A stretch of 39,951 nt of DNA from assembly GCA_903883645.1 (NCBI GenBank), contig CAISBR010000234.1, forward strand, positions 1 through 39,951, written 5' to 3'. How positions within the stretch are numbered: position 1 is the first letter of the stretch; each line of letters begins with the position of its first letter. Position numbers and translations under genes: made by a program. Below, one piece after another: positions 17,005-25,114 of the stretch. This DNA is from an uncultured Myxococcales bacterium (GTDB lineage: Bacteria > Myxococcota_A > UBA9042). Under the pieces are notes generated by a model, which saw nothing but the letters and a program-made list of their open reading frames with translations, was not told the origin of the DNA and made no database searches.

Positions 17005-18414
17005 ATGACAGCAAGTTACGAGGTAGTGGTGGTCGGCGGCGGCCCGGGCGGCTATGTCTGCGGCATCCGCTTGGGGCAATTTGGCAAGAAGACGCTGGTG
17101 ATCGATGCCAGCAAGCTGGGCGGCGTGTGCCTAAACGTGGGCTGCATCCCGTCGAAGGCCATGATCCATGCGACCAAGACCTACAAAAAGGCCAAAGACG
17201 GCGCGGTGATGGGCGTGATTGCCAAAGACATCGCGGTCGATCTGAAGCAGATGGTGGCCTGGAAAGACGGCATTACCAACAAGCTGTCGGCAGGCGTGGG
17301 GCAGCTACTCAAAGCCAATAAAGTCGATGTATTGCAAGGCAAGGCCGTGCTCGATGGCCCGGGTCGGCTGATCGTAACTAAGCCCGACGGCTCGACCGAG
17401 ACGATTCTGGCGCAGGCGATCGTGCTCGCTACGGGTTCTACGCCCATTCAGATTCCGGGATTTACCTTTGATCATCAGACGATCCTCGACTCGACCGACA
17501 TGCTGTCGCTGCGCGAAATCCCCGGCAAGCTCGCGGTGATCGGCGGCGGTGTCATCGGCCTCGAGCTGGGCGAAGTGTATGCGCGCATGGGCACGCAGGT
17601 CACCGTGGTCGAGGCGATGGAGCGCGTGCTGCCGTTTTTCGACGCCGATGTGGTGCGGCCGCTGCAGCAAAAGCATGCGAAATTGGGCCTGAAGTACCTG
17701 GTCTCGCACAAGGCCAAGGGCTGGCAAGCGGGTGCGACGGGCGGCGCGGTGCTGCAGCTCGAAGACAGCAAGGGCCAGCCGGTCGAGCTGGCGGTCGACA
17801 AGGTGCTGGTGGCAGTGGGGCGGCGGCCGACCAGTGCGGGCCTTGGGCTCGAAACGGTGGGTCTGCAGCCCGATGCGCGCGGTTTCATCAGCGTCGACAA
17901 GCAGTTGCGTACCAGTGTGCCCGGCATTTTTGCCATCGGCGATGTGGCCGGCGCGCCCATGCTCGCCCACAAAGCCAGCCGCGAGGGCGAGGTGGTGGCC
18001 GAGGTGATCGCCGGGCACAAGGGCGCCGCGATGGATGTGGCCTGCATCCCCAACGTGGTCTACACCGACCCCGAGATCGCGACTGTGGGCCCGACCCTGG
18101 CCGAGCTCGACAAGGCAGGGGTCAAGTACAAGACCGGCAAGTTCAATTTTGGTGCGCTGGGCCGCGCGCTTACCGCCAATGCCGGCGAAGGTTTTGCCCG
18201 CATCGTGACCGACGAGAAGGGCGGCATCTTGGCTGTGCACATCGTGGGGCCCGAGGCCAGCGAACTGATTGCCGAAGCGGGGCTAGCGGTCGAGATGGCG
18301 GCCACGGCTGAAGACATTGCGCTGACCGTGCACGCCCATCCGACCCTGGCCGAGGCTCTGCTCGAAGCGGCGCTCGCGGCGACCGGCCAGCCCTTGCACC
18401 AGTTAAATAGCTAG
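17005..18414 (+). CDS. lpdA: Dihydrolipoyl dehydrogenase
   Basis: The E3 component of 2-oxoacid dehydrogenase complexes (or glycine cleavage), reoxidising dihydrolipoamide with NAD+. The 469-residue protein has the FAD motif VVVGGGPGGYVCGIRLGQ, the redox pair Cys42/Cys47 in GGVCLNVGCIPSKA, the second dinucleotide motif VIGGGVIGLELGEVYARMG, FAIGDVAGAPMLAHKA, and the C-terminal active-site HAHPTLAEALLEAA with His and Glu. ATG 17005 has AGGAG five bases upstream. No E1 or E2 gene lies nearby, so which complex it serves is unknown. Confidence 0.95.
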   Translation: MTASYEVVVVGGGPGGYVCGIRLGQFGKKTLVIDASKLGGVCLNVGCIPSKAMIHATKTYKKAKDGAVMGVIAKDIAVDLKQMVAWKDGITNKLSAGVGQLLKANKVDVLQGKAVLDGPGRLIVTKPDGSTETILAQAIVLATGSTPIQIPGFTFDHQTILDSTDMLSLREIPGKLAVIGGGVIGLELGEVYARMGTQVTVVEAMERVLPFFDADVVRPLQQKHAKLGLKYLVSHKAKGWQAGATGGAVLQLEDSKGQPVELAVDKVLVAVGRRPTSAGLGLETVGLQPDARGFISVDKQLRTSVPGIFAIGDVAGAPMLAHKASREGEVVAEVIAGHKGAAMDVACIPNVVYTDPEIATVGPTLAELDKAGVKYKTGKFNFGALGRALTANAGEGFARIVTDEKGGILAVHIVGPEASELIAEAGLAVEMAATAEDIALTVHAHPTLAEALLEAALAATGQPLHQLNS

Positions 18415-18416
18415 AT

Positions 18417-18947
18417 CTAGGGCTTTTCTAGCGCCGTCTCGACCTGATCGCGAATCGCCCGCAGCGCAGCCTCGTCGCCACCGCGGTAGATTCCCAAGAT
18501 CTTGCCCTCTTGGTCGAGAACATAGCTCGTCGGCAGCTGTGGCGGGCGCAGGCGCTCGGCAGTCTTTTGCCCCGCATCCCAGGCGATCGCAAAGGGAATC
18601 TCGCGGCCGGCCACAAACCGCACCAGCGCCTCTTTGTCTTCGTCTAGGCTCACCGCCAACACCCGCAAGCCCTTGCTTTGCAGCCGTTGGTAAAGCTGGC
18701 TGTGGTGCGTCATCGCCTGGGCGCACGGGATGCACCAGCTCGCCCACAACTCGACCAGCGTCACTTTGCCCAGCAACTGGGGCAGTTCGATGGGCTGGCC
18801 GGTGCGCCAATCGACGGCCTCAATGGTCAGCGCCTCGCCAACAGCCGGCACCTTGACTTCGTGCAGCGGTGCGGCCGAGCAACCGATCGCCACCGCCAGC
18901 GTCGTCAGCAGCGCCGCCAACATTCGAATCTGTAACAGTCTTGCCAT
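18417..18947 (-). CDS. TlpA/ResA-like thioredoxin lipoprotein
   Basis: 176 residues. The signal peptide MARLLQIRMLAALLTTLAVA ends at an AIGC lipobox (Cys23), so it is probably membrane-tethered in the periplasm. The mature part is a thioredoxin fold with the redox motif WCIPC (Cys72, Cys75) after VTLVELWAS, the cis-Pro region RPPQLPTSYVLDQEG, and a terminal helix. Such proteins reduce or exchange disulfides, for example in cytochrome c maturation; no ccm gene is in view. It is convergent with lpdA, stops two bases apart, and divergent from the radical SAM gene. Confidence 0.88.
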   Translation of the reverse strand: MARLLQIRMLAALLTTLAVAIGCSAAPLHEVKVPAVGEALTIEAVDWRTGQPIELPQLLGKVTLVELWASWCIPCAQAMTHHSQLYQRLQSKGLRVLAVSLDEDKEALVRFVAGREIPFAIAWDAGQKTAERLRPPQLPTSYVLDQEGKILGIYRGGDEAALRAIRDQVETALEKP

Positions 18948-19056
18948 AGGTTTATCCGTCTGCGGTTTTCCCGCTTGCCGCCGCGCCGCCCGGCAGGTTA
19001 GCTTGCGACCGTTGCTAGGCCAGCGCAAGCCGCGCCCGTGCCCGCCGAGGTTGTCC

Positions 19057-20031
19057 ATGTCCGAGCCCGCCAGCAGCCCTTCTGAGGTCTTGTTCCCCGC
19101 GCCAGACGCGCCAGCGGGTACGTACAAGCTCGATCTTAAGCTGGGTTTTCGCTGCAACAACAAGTGCGTGTTCTGTGTGCAGGGCGACAAGCGCGACCAC
19201 GTGCTCGATCTGAGTACCGAAGAGGCGCTCGAGCGCCTGCGCCATGCCCGCGCCCATTGCGACGGCCTGCTGCTGACTGGTGGCGAGATCACCATCCGCG
19301 AAGACGTGCCCGAGATCATCGCCGCTGCCAAAGCGATGGGCTACACCACCATCCAGGTGCAGACCAATGGCCGGCGCCTGGCTTACAAAAGCTATGCGCA
19401 GGCGCTGGTCGAAGCCGGTGCGACCGAGTTCAATCCCAGTCTGCACGGCCACGTCGCCGCGCTGCACGACGGACTGGTGGGCGCCAAGGGCGCGTTTGTG
19501 CAGTGTACCGCCGGCATCAAGAACCTGACTGACATGGGCCAGCGCGTGCTCACCCAGACCGTGATCACCCGGCAGAACGTCACGTTCCTTCCCCAAATTG
19601 CTCGGCTTTTGGTGTCGCTTAAAGTCAGCCAGATCCAGTTCGCCTTTGTGCACGCCCTGGGCACCGCGGCCGAGACTTGGGACGACACCGTGCCGCGCTA
19701 CCGCGACGTGCAACGCTACTTGCCGCTCGCCCTCGACATTGTGCGCGCCGCCGGCATTTTCACCATCACCGAAGCCGTGCCGTTCTGCTTCCTGCGCGGA
19801 CGCGAGTGGGCCGCCATCGAACCGCGTTTGCCCAGCACCACCGTGTACGACGGCGACATCGAGATCGGCGACTACGAGCGCTACCGCATGGAGGCCGGCA
19901 AGCTCCACGGCCCGCCTTGCGAAAAATGCACCTGGAATCAGGCCTGCGAAGGGCCTTGGCGCGAATATCCCGAAAAATACGGTTGGGACGAGTTTGTGCC
20001 CCGCGACGATGTCCCGCCCGACTTGCGATGA
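19057..20031 (+). CDS. Radical SAM enzyme with C-terminal Cys motif
   Basis: 324 residues. The SAM-binding [4Fe-4S] motif is CNNKCVFC at Cys33, 37 and 40, followed by the GGE-type motif LLLTGGEITIREDVPE and a TIM-barrel-like body (TTIQVQTNGRRLAYK). The C-terminus has more Cys (CEKCTWNQACEGPW), suggesting an auxiliary Fe-S cluster as in twitch/SPASM-type enzymes. ATG 19057 has GAGG six bases before it; the long upstream frame overlaps the thioredoxin gene antisense and was rejected. It overlaps the GMC remnant by ATGA, so the pair was once co-translated. Radical SAM-GMC pairs occur in peptide modification (mycofactocin is one), but I see no precursor peptide. Substrate unknown. Confidence 0.85.
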   Translation: MSEPASSPSEVLFPAPDAPAGTYKLDLKLGFRCNNKCVFCVQGDKRDHVLDLSTEEALERLRHARAHCDGLLLTGGEITIREDVPEIIAAAKAMGYTTIQVQTNGRRLAYKSYAQALVEAGATEFNPSLHGHVAALHDGLVGAKGAFVQCTAGIKNLTDMGQRVLTQTVITRQNVTFLPQIARLLVSLKVSQIQFAFVHALGTAAETWDDTVPRYRDVQRYLPLALDIVRAAGIFTITEAVPFCFLRGREWAAIEPRLPSTTVYDGDIEIGDYERYRMEAGKLHGPPCEKCTWNQACEGPWREYPEKYGWDEFVPRDDVPPDLR

Positions 20032-20480
20032 ACCCCGCGATCACCTGCGACGTGGCGATCGTCGGCTCTGGCCCTGCCGGTGCCGCAGTCGCCCGACACT
20101 TGGCACCCTTGTGTCAGGTCATTGTTTTTGAAGAGGGATCGCGCGCCAAACGCGAACATCTTGGCCGCGACGCCTTCTACGCGCTGGCGCATCTGTACCG
20201 CGATCTCGAGGAACTGTTCGTCCAGGTCTTTTTACGCCGCTTGCGGTGCGCTACGACTTGACCCCGGGCGATCACGCATCTATTTGGCGCGTGTCGTATG
20301 GCCAGCGATCCGCAACTGGGCGCGGTGGGGCCCGACTTTGCCCTGCACGGCGCCCGCGGCATCTGGGTGGCCGACTCGAGCGTCTTCCCCAGCAACACCG
20401 GCGTGAATCCGCAGACCGCGATCCTGGCGCTGGCGACGCTGTGCGGGCAGGCCGTGGCGCAGCAACTGGGTCTCGCGTAG
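20028..20480 (+). pseudogene. Degraded GMC-family FAD oxidoreductase
   Basis: The frame opens with ATG 20028 inside the stop of the radical SAM gene and reads VAIVGSGPAGAAVARHLAP and FEEGS, the FAD-binding Rossmann start of GMC oxidoreductases, then LYRD before meeting TGA at 20259-20261. After that stop the same frame resumes with HLFGACRMASDP, then HGARGIWVADSSVFPSNTGVNPQ, the C-terminal GMC domain including the active-site His region. In another frame, 20237-20284 reads LAVRYDLTPGDHASI, which also looks like GMC sequence. A normal enzyme has about 500 residues, so some 350 or more are missing, with at least one frame change. An assembly error is possible but would need to explain more than one lesion. 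Confidence 0.8.
20095..20115 (+). repeat. GCACCC-loop hairpin repeat, copy A
   Basis: GACAC / GTGTC around the loop TTGGCACCCTT, with 15 bases (GCACCCTTGTGTCAG) identical to copy C. It lies inside the N-terminal coding part of the GMC remnant, so this copy may be a chance match. Confidence 0.35.
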
Positions 20481-20482
20481 TC

Positions 20483-20522
20483 GCCAAAAAGGCCAAGGGC
20501 CCGAGCGTTTCCGCCCGAGCCC
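20483..20522 (-). terminator. Rho-independent terminator downstream of pilA
   Basis: An 11-bp stem (20497-20507 with 20512-20522, two G-U pairs on the minus-strand RNA) closed by a GAAA tetraloop, followed on the minus strand by TTGGCCTTTTT. It begins 26 bases after the pilA stop. It also lies just after the GMC remnant, so it may act in both directions, but the T-run favours the minus strand. Confidence 0.75.
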
Positions 20523-20548
20523 CCAGCTTAGCTTGTCGCTGTAACGAC

Positions 20549-21124
20549 TTACTCGGTCTCGTTGTCGCGGAAAATCGCGGCCGAACCTTGCATGTCGCAC
20601 TCGGCGCCGGTCGACTTGGGGTCGCCGCGGCCGACGAGCTGGAACGTCGACATGGTGGTGTCGCAGTCCAAGTCGCCGTTGGCTTCAGCGGTGAAGACCG
20701 CAGCGCCGTAGATGCCCGAGCTCTGGTAGCTGTACAGGAAGTAGTGCTGATCGGTGATGGCGAACTTGAGCGCCGACCAGGTGGCGTTGTTCCAGTTGGC
20801 CGGATTCGAGTCGCAGCGCTCGTCGTTGTCAGCGTCGTTCTGGTCGATGCAGCACGAGGTGCCGGTCGGCGTGCCGATGGCATTCGCGGGGAACTGGCAC
20901 TCGATCTTCTTGCCGGTGCCCTTTTCAGCGCGCGGCGAGCTGTAGTACGAAGCCGAGCCCTTCTTCAGCAAGTCGAGCATCTCGTTGGCTTCCGCAGCCT
21001 TCGCCGAGCGCATGTACTTGGTGAACTGGGGAACGGCCACAACGGCGAGGATCGCGATGATGGCAACCACGATCATCAATTCGATGAGGGTGAAGCCCTT
21101 TTCATTACGGAAATTCTTGAGCAT
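20549..21124 (-). CDS. pilA: Type IV major pilin-like prepilin
   Basis: 191 residues. The type III leader is MLKNFRNEKG, cleaved before Phe11 in GFTLIELMIVVAIIAILAVV; Glu16 is the conserved Glu5 of mature pilins. The helix ends AVPQFTKYMRSAKAAEANEM. The globular domain has CQFPA, a CC pair, RCD, DC and EC, giving six Cys that are probably disulfide-bonded. Start: AGGAG seven bases before ATG. The gene lies downstream of pilR on the same strand with a 363-bp gap holding a sigma-54 promoter, and is followed by a strong terminator, so it is likely monocistronic and PilR-regulated. Pilus assembly genes (pilB, C, T, M-Q) are not in view. It resembles the C-terminal module of the protein at 4829-6955. 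Confidence 0.92.
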   Translation of the reverse strand: MLKNFRNEKGFTLIELMIVVAIIAILAVVAVPQFTKYMRSAKAAEANEMLDLLKKGSASYYSSPRAEKGTGKKIECQFPANAIGTPTGTSCCIDQNDADNDERCDSNPANWNNATWSALKFAITDQHYFLYSYQSSGIYGAAVFTAEANGDLDCDTTMSTFQLVGRGDPKSTGAECDMQGSAAIFRDNETE

Positions 21125-21324
21125 TTCTTAACTCCTGTCCGGCGCTTGCATGCCGGTAAGTGCGCCACGCTGACCCGTCCGGCACTCGCCGTCGGCCAAC
21201 CGCTGTCACGTTAGGGGTACCCACTGGGCCCCGGGGATGACCAGTACGCCTAATTTAGATACCCGAAAGAGCTTTCCGCTGGGGAGGCTCCCGCGACCGG
21301 CGGTGCGGCCGCATACATCACTCT

Positions 21325-21340
21325 TGCACGAGCGGTGCCA
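21325..21340 (-). promoter_or_regulatory. Sigma-54 promoter of pilA
   Basis: On the minus strand the sequence reads TGGCACCGCTCGTGCA, matching TGGCAC-N5-TTGCA with the GG and GC dinucleotides at the required 12-base offset and one mismatch in the -12 element. Transcription would start near 21314, giving a leader of about 190 bases before the pilA ATG. A second TGGCAC lies exactly 10 bp upstream (21345-21350) without a proper -12 partner. The gap between pilR and pilA holds no gene; near the pilR stop it has AGTGTGACACT (interrupted palindrome), a candidate activator site. Confidence 0.75.
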
Positions 21341-21487
21341 ACCCGTGCCAAGTTAAGTAAACGGTATGAATATATGGCGATAATCTGCGGTCACCAGCCG
21401 TTTGTGCAGGCGACAGAATCAGGCGCAATGGACGCGATGCGGCAGTTGGATGACAAAAAACGTCACCCCGCAGTGTCACACTTGCCG

Positions 21488-22942
21488 TTAGCCGTTGCCC
21501 GTATCGGCGCCGTATTTGGCGAGCTTGTAGCGCATGGAACGGAAGGTGAGGCCGAGTAGGCGGGCCGCGTCCGTCTTGTTGCCGGCGGTCTGGCGCAGGG
21601 CGGCTTCCATCACCCCGCGCTCGAAGCGGTCGATGAGCGTCTCTAGATCCACAGGACTATTCGTCTTTTCGAGCCACCGGTCTACGGCATCGATGGTGCG
21701 CTGCACCTGTTCGGCAGGCTTAACTAGGGCGTCGTCGCGCAACGTGCCGGCGCCACTGCCCGCCAGCCAGCTCGACTGGCCCGGGTCGGGCAGCCACGCT
21801 GGCGAGATGCGGTCGCCGGGCTCTAGGGCCACGGCGCGCTCGACCACGTTCTCGAGCTCGCGAACGTTGCCGGGGTAGGGCAGCGTGCTCAGCACCGTCT
21901 CGGCCTCGGGATCGAAGTCCTTGATATCACGCCCCATACGCTGGGCGAATTGGGCCAAGAAGTGCCGAGCCAGAGGCAGAATGTCTTCGCGGCGCTCGCG
22001 CAGAGGGGGCATGCGCACTTCAATGACATTTAAGCGGAAATAAAGGTCCGCGCGAAACCGCCCCTCTTGCACGGCCTCGCGCAAGTTGCGGTGGGTTGCC
22101 GCCACCACGCGCACATCGACGGCCACCTCGCGCGTGTCGCCAACCGGCGTAACCACCCGTTCTTGCAGCACCCGCAAGAGCTTGACCTGTAGGCCCAGAC
22201 TGAGCTCGCCGATCTCGTCGAGGAAGATCGTGCCGCTGGCAGCCGCCTCGAACAGGCCCTTCTTGTCTTTGCTCGCTCCGGTAAAGCTGCCGCGCACATG
22301 ACCGAACAGCTCGCTTTCCATCAGTTGTTCGGGGATCGCGCCGCAGTTTAGCGCTACGAACGGCCGACTTTTGCGGTCGCTGCCGTCGTGGAGCATGCGC
22401 GCCACAAGCTCTTTGCCGGTGCCCGATTCGCCTTGAATCAGCACAGACGACGGCGTGTTGGCGATGCGGCGAATCAACTGCACCACATCGTCCATCGCCT
22501 TAGACTTCCAGATGAATTGCGCCTTCTTTGCCGAGCCCTGCGCCAGCTTCTTCTTGAGCTGCTTGTTTTCTTCGACCAGCTGCGACTTCTCAAGGCACTT
22601 CTGAATGATCAGGCGGACTTCGTCGAGCTTGAACGGCTTGACGATATAGTCGTAGGCGCCACGGCGCATGGCGTCGAGAGCCGTCTCAGTGCTCGAAAAT
22701 GCAGTCATTACAATAACTTGCGTGTTCCAGTCGCTGGCCTTGACCGCGTCGAGCAGCTCAAAGCCGCCCATGCGCGGCATGCGCAGGTCGGTGAGCACCA
22801 GATCGAAATGGTTCTGCTGCAACTGCTCGAGCGCGCGCTGGCCGTTGCTGGCCACCTCGACCTCGTGGCCCTCTTTACGCAGAAAGATCGTGAGGAATTC
22901 GCGGAGCGAGAGCTCGTCGTCGACTATGAGCAGGCGTGCCAT
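21488..22942 (-). CDS. pilR: Sigma-54-dependent response regulator (PilR-like)
   Basis: 484 residues in NtrC order. The receiver domain (1-120) has acidic Asp8/Asp9, phospho-site Asp52, Thr80 and Lys102. The AAA+ domain has Walker A GESGTGKE (171-178), the sigma-54 contact loop GSFTGA (218-223, Ser at the second position), GTIFLDEIGEL as Walker B and an R-finger region RFRADLYFRLNV. The C-terminal Fis-type helix-turn-helix reads ALRQTAGNKTDAARLLGLTFRSMRYKL. ATG 22942 has GGAG six bases upstream; the 34-residue extension before it is unlike the family. Its position directly before pilA with a sigma-54 promoter in between supports PilR. No histidine kinase (PilS) gene is adjacent; the upstream neighbour is a glycosidase-like lipoprotein. 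Confidence 0.9.
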   Translation of the reverse strand: MARLLIVDDELSLREFLTIFLRKEGHEVEVASNGQRALEQLQQNHFDLVLTDLRMPRMGGFELLDAVKASDWNTQVIVMTAFSSTETALDAMRRGAYDYIVKPFKLDEVRLIIQKCLEKSQLVEENKQLKKKLAQGSAKKAQFIWKSKAMDDVVQLIRRIANTPSSVLIQGESGTGKELVARMLHDGSDRKSRPFVALNCGAIPEQLMESELFGHVRGSFTGASKDKKGLFEAAASGTIFLDEIGELSLGLQVKLLRVLQERVVTPVGDTREVAVDVRVVAATHRNLREAVQEGRFRADLYFRLNVIEVRMPPLRERREDILPLARHFLAQFAQRMGRDIKDFDPEAETVLSTLPYPGNVRELENVVERAVALEPGDRISPAWLPDPGQSSWLAGSGAGTLRDDALVKPAEQVQRTIDAVDRWLEKTNSPVDLETLIDRFERGVMEAALRQTAGNKTDAARLLGLTFRSMRYKLAKYGADTGNG

Positions 22943-23059
22943 GGCGGGCTCCAGGGTGGTGGGGGACCGCCGGGGCCGGAAGCGGTCGCGCGGACTGTCG
23001 CGACATCGCTGCGATCGTAGCACAAAATGCCCGGGCGATGGCAAACGCGGTGTGGCGGA

Positions 23060-24985
23060 TCAGGGGAGTAGGCGGGCGGCGTGAGCGGGAATGGTAGTGT
23101 TCTCGAAGGTATTTGGCGTATCGCCTGGATTGACCGCCACCCGCAGCCCGGTCGCGAGCCGCCAAACCATCGGCAGCACGTGGGTGCTGTGCTTGCCCAA
23201 AAAGTCTTTGAGACCACTGACTAAAGTTGCCGGCGCCGCGCCCGTAAGCGCGGGTTCAGGAACGGCCGGACCCAAAAGCGCTGCTTGCGTCATCGCCGGC
23301 GGCAGCGCCGTGGCCAATCGCGCGGCAGGCAGCTTGGTCAAGTCGTCGCTGAGCCACCAGCCTCCCCCCGCCGCAGCTACGGTAAGCGCGCCAAAGTCCA
23401 CCTCGTCGGCGGTGAGATCGCGCAGCAGCACCGGGTCCGCGTCGCACGCCACCGCCAAGCAGTAGGGCCAGCGCACGGCCAGGGTTCGCAGCTGGCTTGG
23501 CAAGAAAGACCAGACGGCGCCAAAGGATTCGAGCGCGATGTCGTTGCCCTGGCGCCACGCGCCGACCCGGCCGATCGTGCCCAGCGGCGGCGCACCCACG
23601 GCGAGCAATCTTACCTTGGGACCAGCAGCATTCTTGATTAATTCCAAAGCTTTGACATAGGCCTGCATGCCGGTAAGTGGCGCGTGGCGCGTACCCTCCC
23701 AGGTGCCGGCAAAAAGGAAGTCGATCTTCAAAAGCGTGAGCCCAGCATCGCCCAGAGCCTTGATCGCGCTGGCTAGATACGCCGCTGCGTCGGGGTGAGT
23801 TACGTCGAGGACGCGCATATTACCGTTCTTCAAGTGGTTGTAGGTCGCGCCGCCCACAAACCAGTCGGGGTGCTGGGCGACGATTGGCAGCTTTTCGCTG
23901 ACCAGCAGCGGCGCGAGCCACAGCCCCATGCTGAAGCCCTGGGCCTTGGCCTTGCCGACCAAGCCGGCTAGACCACTTGGAAATTTGTCGTTGCCGCGCC
24001 AGTCGCCCCACGCCAATTGCCAGCCGTCGTCGAGGACGACGCGCCGGCCGGTGGTGGGGAACGCCTTGACCGCCTCGGCCGAAAACAGCCGTTGCTTAGC
24101 GATCGCTACGTTGGCGAGAAAGCTGGTTTCGCTGACCGAGTCCCACAGCTGGTACCACGAATTCCAGCCGAGCTCGGCGGCGTCGCGCTGGCCATTCCAC
24201 CGTGCGGCGACCTGCTGCCAGGTGGCGTCGCGCGTGCCAGTCAAGGTGATAATCCACGGTTCGCTTTGGATCTTGTCGCCTTTCTTGCCAAGGATCTCCT
24301 CGCCGCTGGCGCCGCTGACCAGGCGGATGCCGCCCGAGCCGCTGCCGCCCCACACCTGCACCCAGCTGCGCCAAACGTCGGCCGAAAGGGCTGTGGCAAT
24401 AAGCACTTCCTTGCCGCCTCCCAGCTCGGTCGACCACCAGCTCAGCTCGGCGCCCGTGCGCATGACCTCGCTGTCGCCCCGCACATCGAGGGCGGCTTGA
24501 GTGGCGGCTTCGCTCGGCTGCGGTCCAAGGGCGAGGATGCCGGACTGCGACCAGCTCTGAAAGCCTTGCGACCACCACTGCGTCGCGCCAGAAAGCACCC
24601 AAGTTCCAGACAGTTCAAAGCCTTGCACGGTAGCGTCTTGGGCGAGATCGATGTCGACGAGCCAGGCCGGCGGTCCGCCTGGTGTCGATAGCTGCTGGCG
24701 GACGTGCAGCGTGCCGACGGGCGACACCGGGCAGGCGAGCGACGGGTTGGCAGTCCCACCGCTTTGGACACAGGGCGCTGGCGGGGCGAGCCACTGGCCG
24801 CTGATCCGCACGCGCGGCCGCAGTTCGAACCTAGCTGTGTTCGAGTTGGCCGCCAGCCCGTTCGGCACGAGCCGGCCACCCGGCGTGGCTTGCCTGCTGT
24901 CGACCGGGCCCTCGCTCGAGCAGCCGGCGCCGACCGAGGCGAGCAGAAAGACGCGCAGAAAGACGCGCAGAAAGACACGAAGCAC
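23060..24985 (-). CDS. GH36-like alpha-galactosidase (melibiase) lipoprotein
   Basis: About 641 residues from a GTG at 24985. The catalytic part (about 300-520) shows clan-D motifs: RRVVLDDGWQ, GFSMGLWLAPLL, LLKIDFLFAGTWEG with the likely nucleophile Asp, and RQGNDIALESF with the likely acid/base Asp. An N-terminal beta-sandwich-like region precedes it. Family enzymes hydrolyse alpha-galactosides. The signal peptide is odd: LRVFLRVFLRVFLLASVGAGC encodes a three-fold VFLR repeat before a lipobox-like GAGC. The start is uncertain; the GTG has no spaced Shine-Dalgarno sequence and lies inside a dispersed hairpin repeat. The frame stays open far upstream to 25564 but that part overlaps the methyltransferase antisense. 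Confidence 0.72.
   Translation of the reverse strand: MLRVFLRVFLRVFLLASVGAGCSSEGPVDSRQATPGGRLVPNGLAANSNTARFELRPRVRISGQWLAPPAPCVQSGGTANPSLACPVSPVGTLHVRQQLSTPGGPPAWLVDIDLAQDATVQGFELSGTWVLSGATQWWSQGFQSWSQSGILALGPQPSEAATQAALDVRGDSEVMRTGAELSWWSTELGGGKEVLIATALSADVWRSWVQVWGGSGSGGIRLVSGASGEEILGKKGDKIQSEPWIITLTGTRDATWQQVAARWNGQRDAAELGWNSWYQLWDSVSETSFLANVAIAKQRLFSAEAVKAFPTTGRRVVLDDGWQLAWGDWRGNDKFPSGLAGLVGKAKAQGFSMGLWLAPLLVSEKLPIVAQHPDWFVGGATYNHLKNGNMRVLDVTHPDAAAYLASAIKALGDAGLTLLKIDFLFAGTWEGTRHAPLTGMQAYVKALELIKNAAGPKVRLLAVGAPPLGTIGRVGAWRQGNDIALESFGAVWSFLPSQLRTLAVRWPYCLAVACDADPVLLRDLTADEVDFGALTVAAAGGGWWLSDDLTKLPAARLATALPPAMTQAALLGPAVPEPALTGAAPATLVSGLKDFLGKHSTHVLPMVWRLATGLRVAVNPGDTPNTFENTTIPAHAARLLP
24941..24976. 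repeat. 12-bp triplicate in the signal peptide coding region
   Basis: GCGCAGAAAGAC occurs three times in tandem (first copy GAGCAGAAAGAC). Read on the minus strand it gives VFLR/VFLR/VFLL in the hydrophobic core of the GH36 lipoprotein signal. Being 12 bp long, copy-number change would keep frame. Confidence 0.8.
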
Positions 24986-24994
24986 CCTCGTGTT
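24974..24994 (+). repeat. GCACCC-loop hairpin repeat, copy B
   Basis: GACACG / CGTGTT (one G-U pair) around the loop AAGCACCCT. It shares the core CGAAGCACCCTCGTGTTAG with copies C and D. It covers the proposed GTG start of the GH36 lipoprotein on the other strand. Confidence 0.6.
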
Positions 24995-25114
24995 AGAGGT
25001 TTGAAACCATGTACGAAAGTGACAGCTAGGCACGATTTCTCCAACTGCTCGACGGGGCTCGGGCGGATTGTAGACCGCTTGCCCCCGCAACCCAACTCCC
25101 GCAAGATCGCGCCC

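Noticed and set aside
24704..25114. N-terminal extension of the methyltransferase
   Set aside because: Antisense to the GH36 lipoprotein; the family start begins at MLSQPIPYQGSK.
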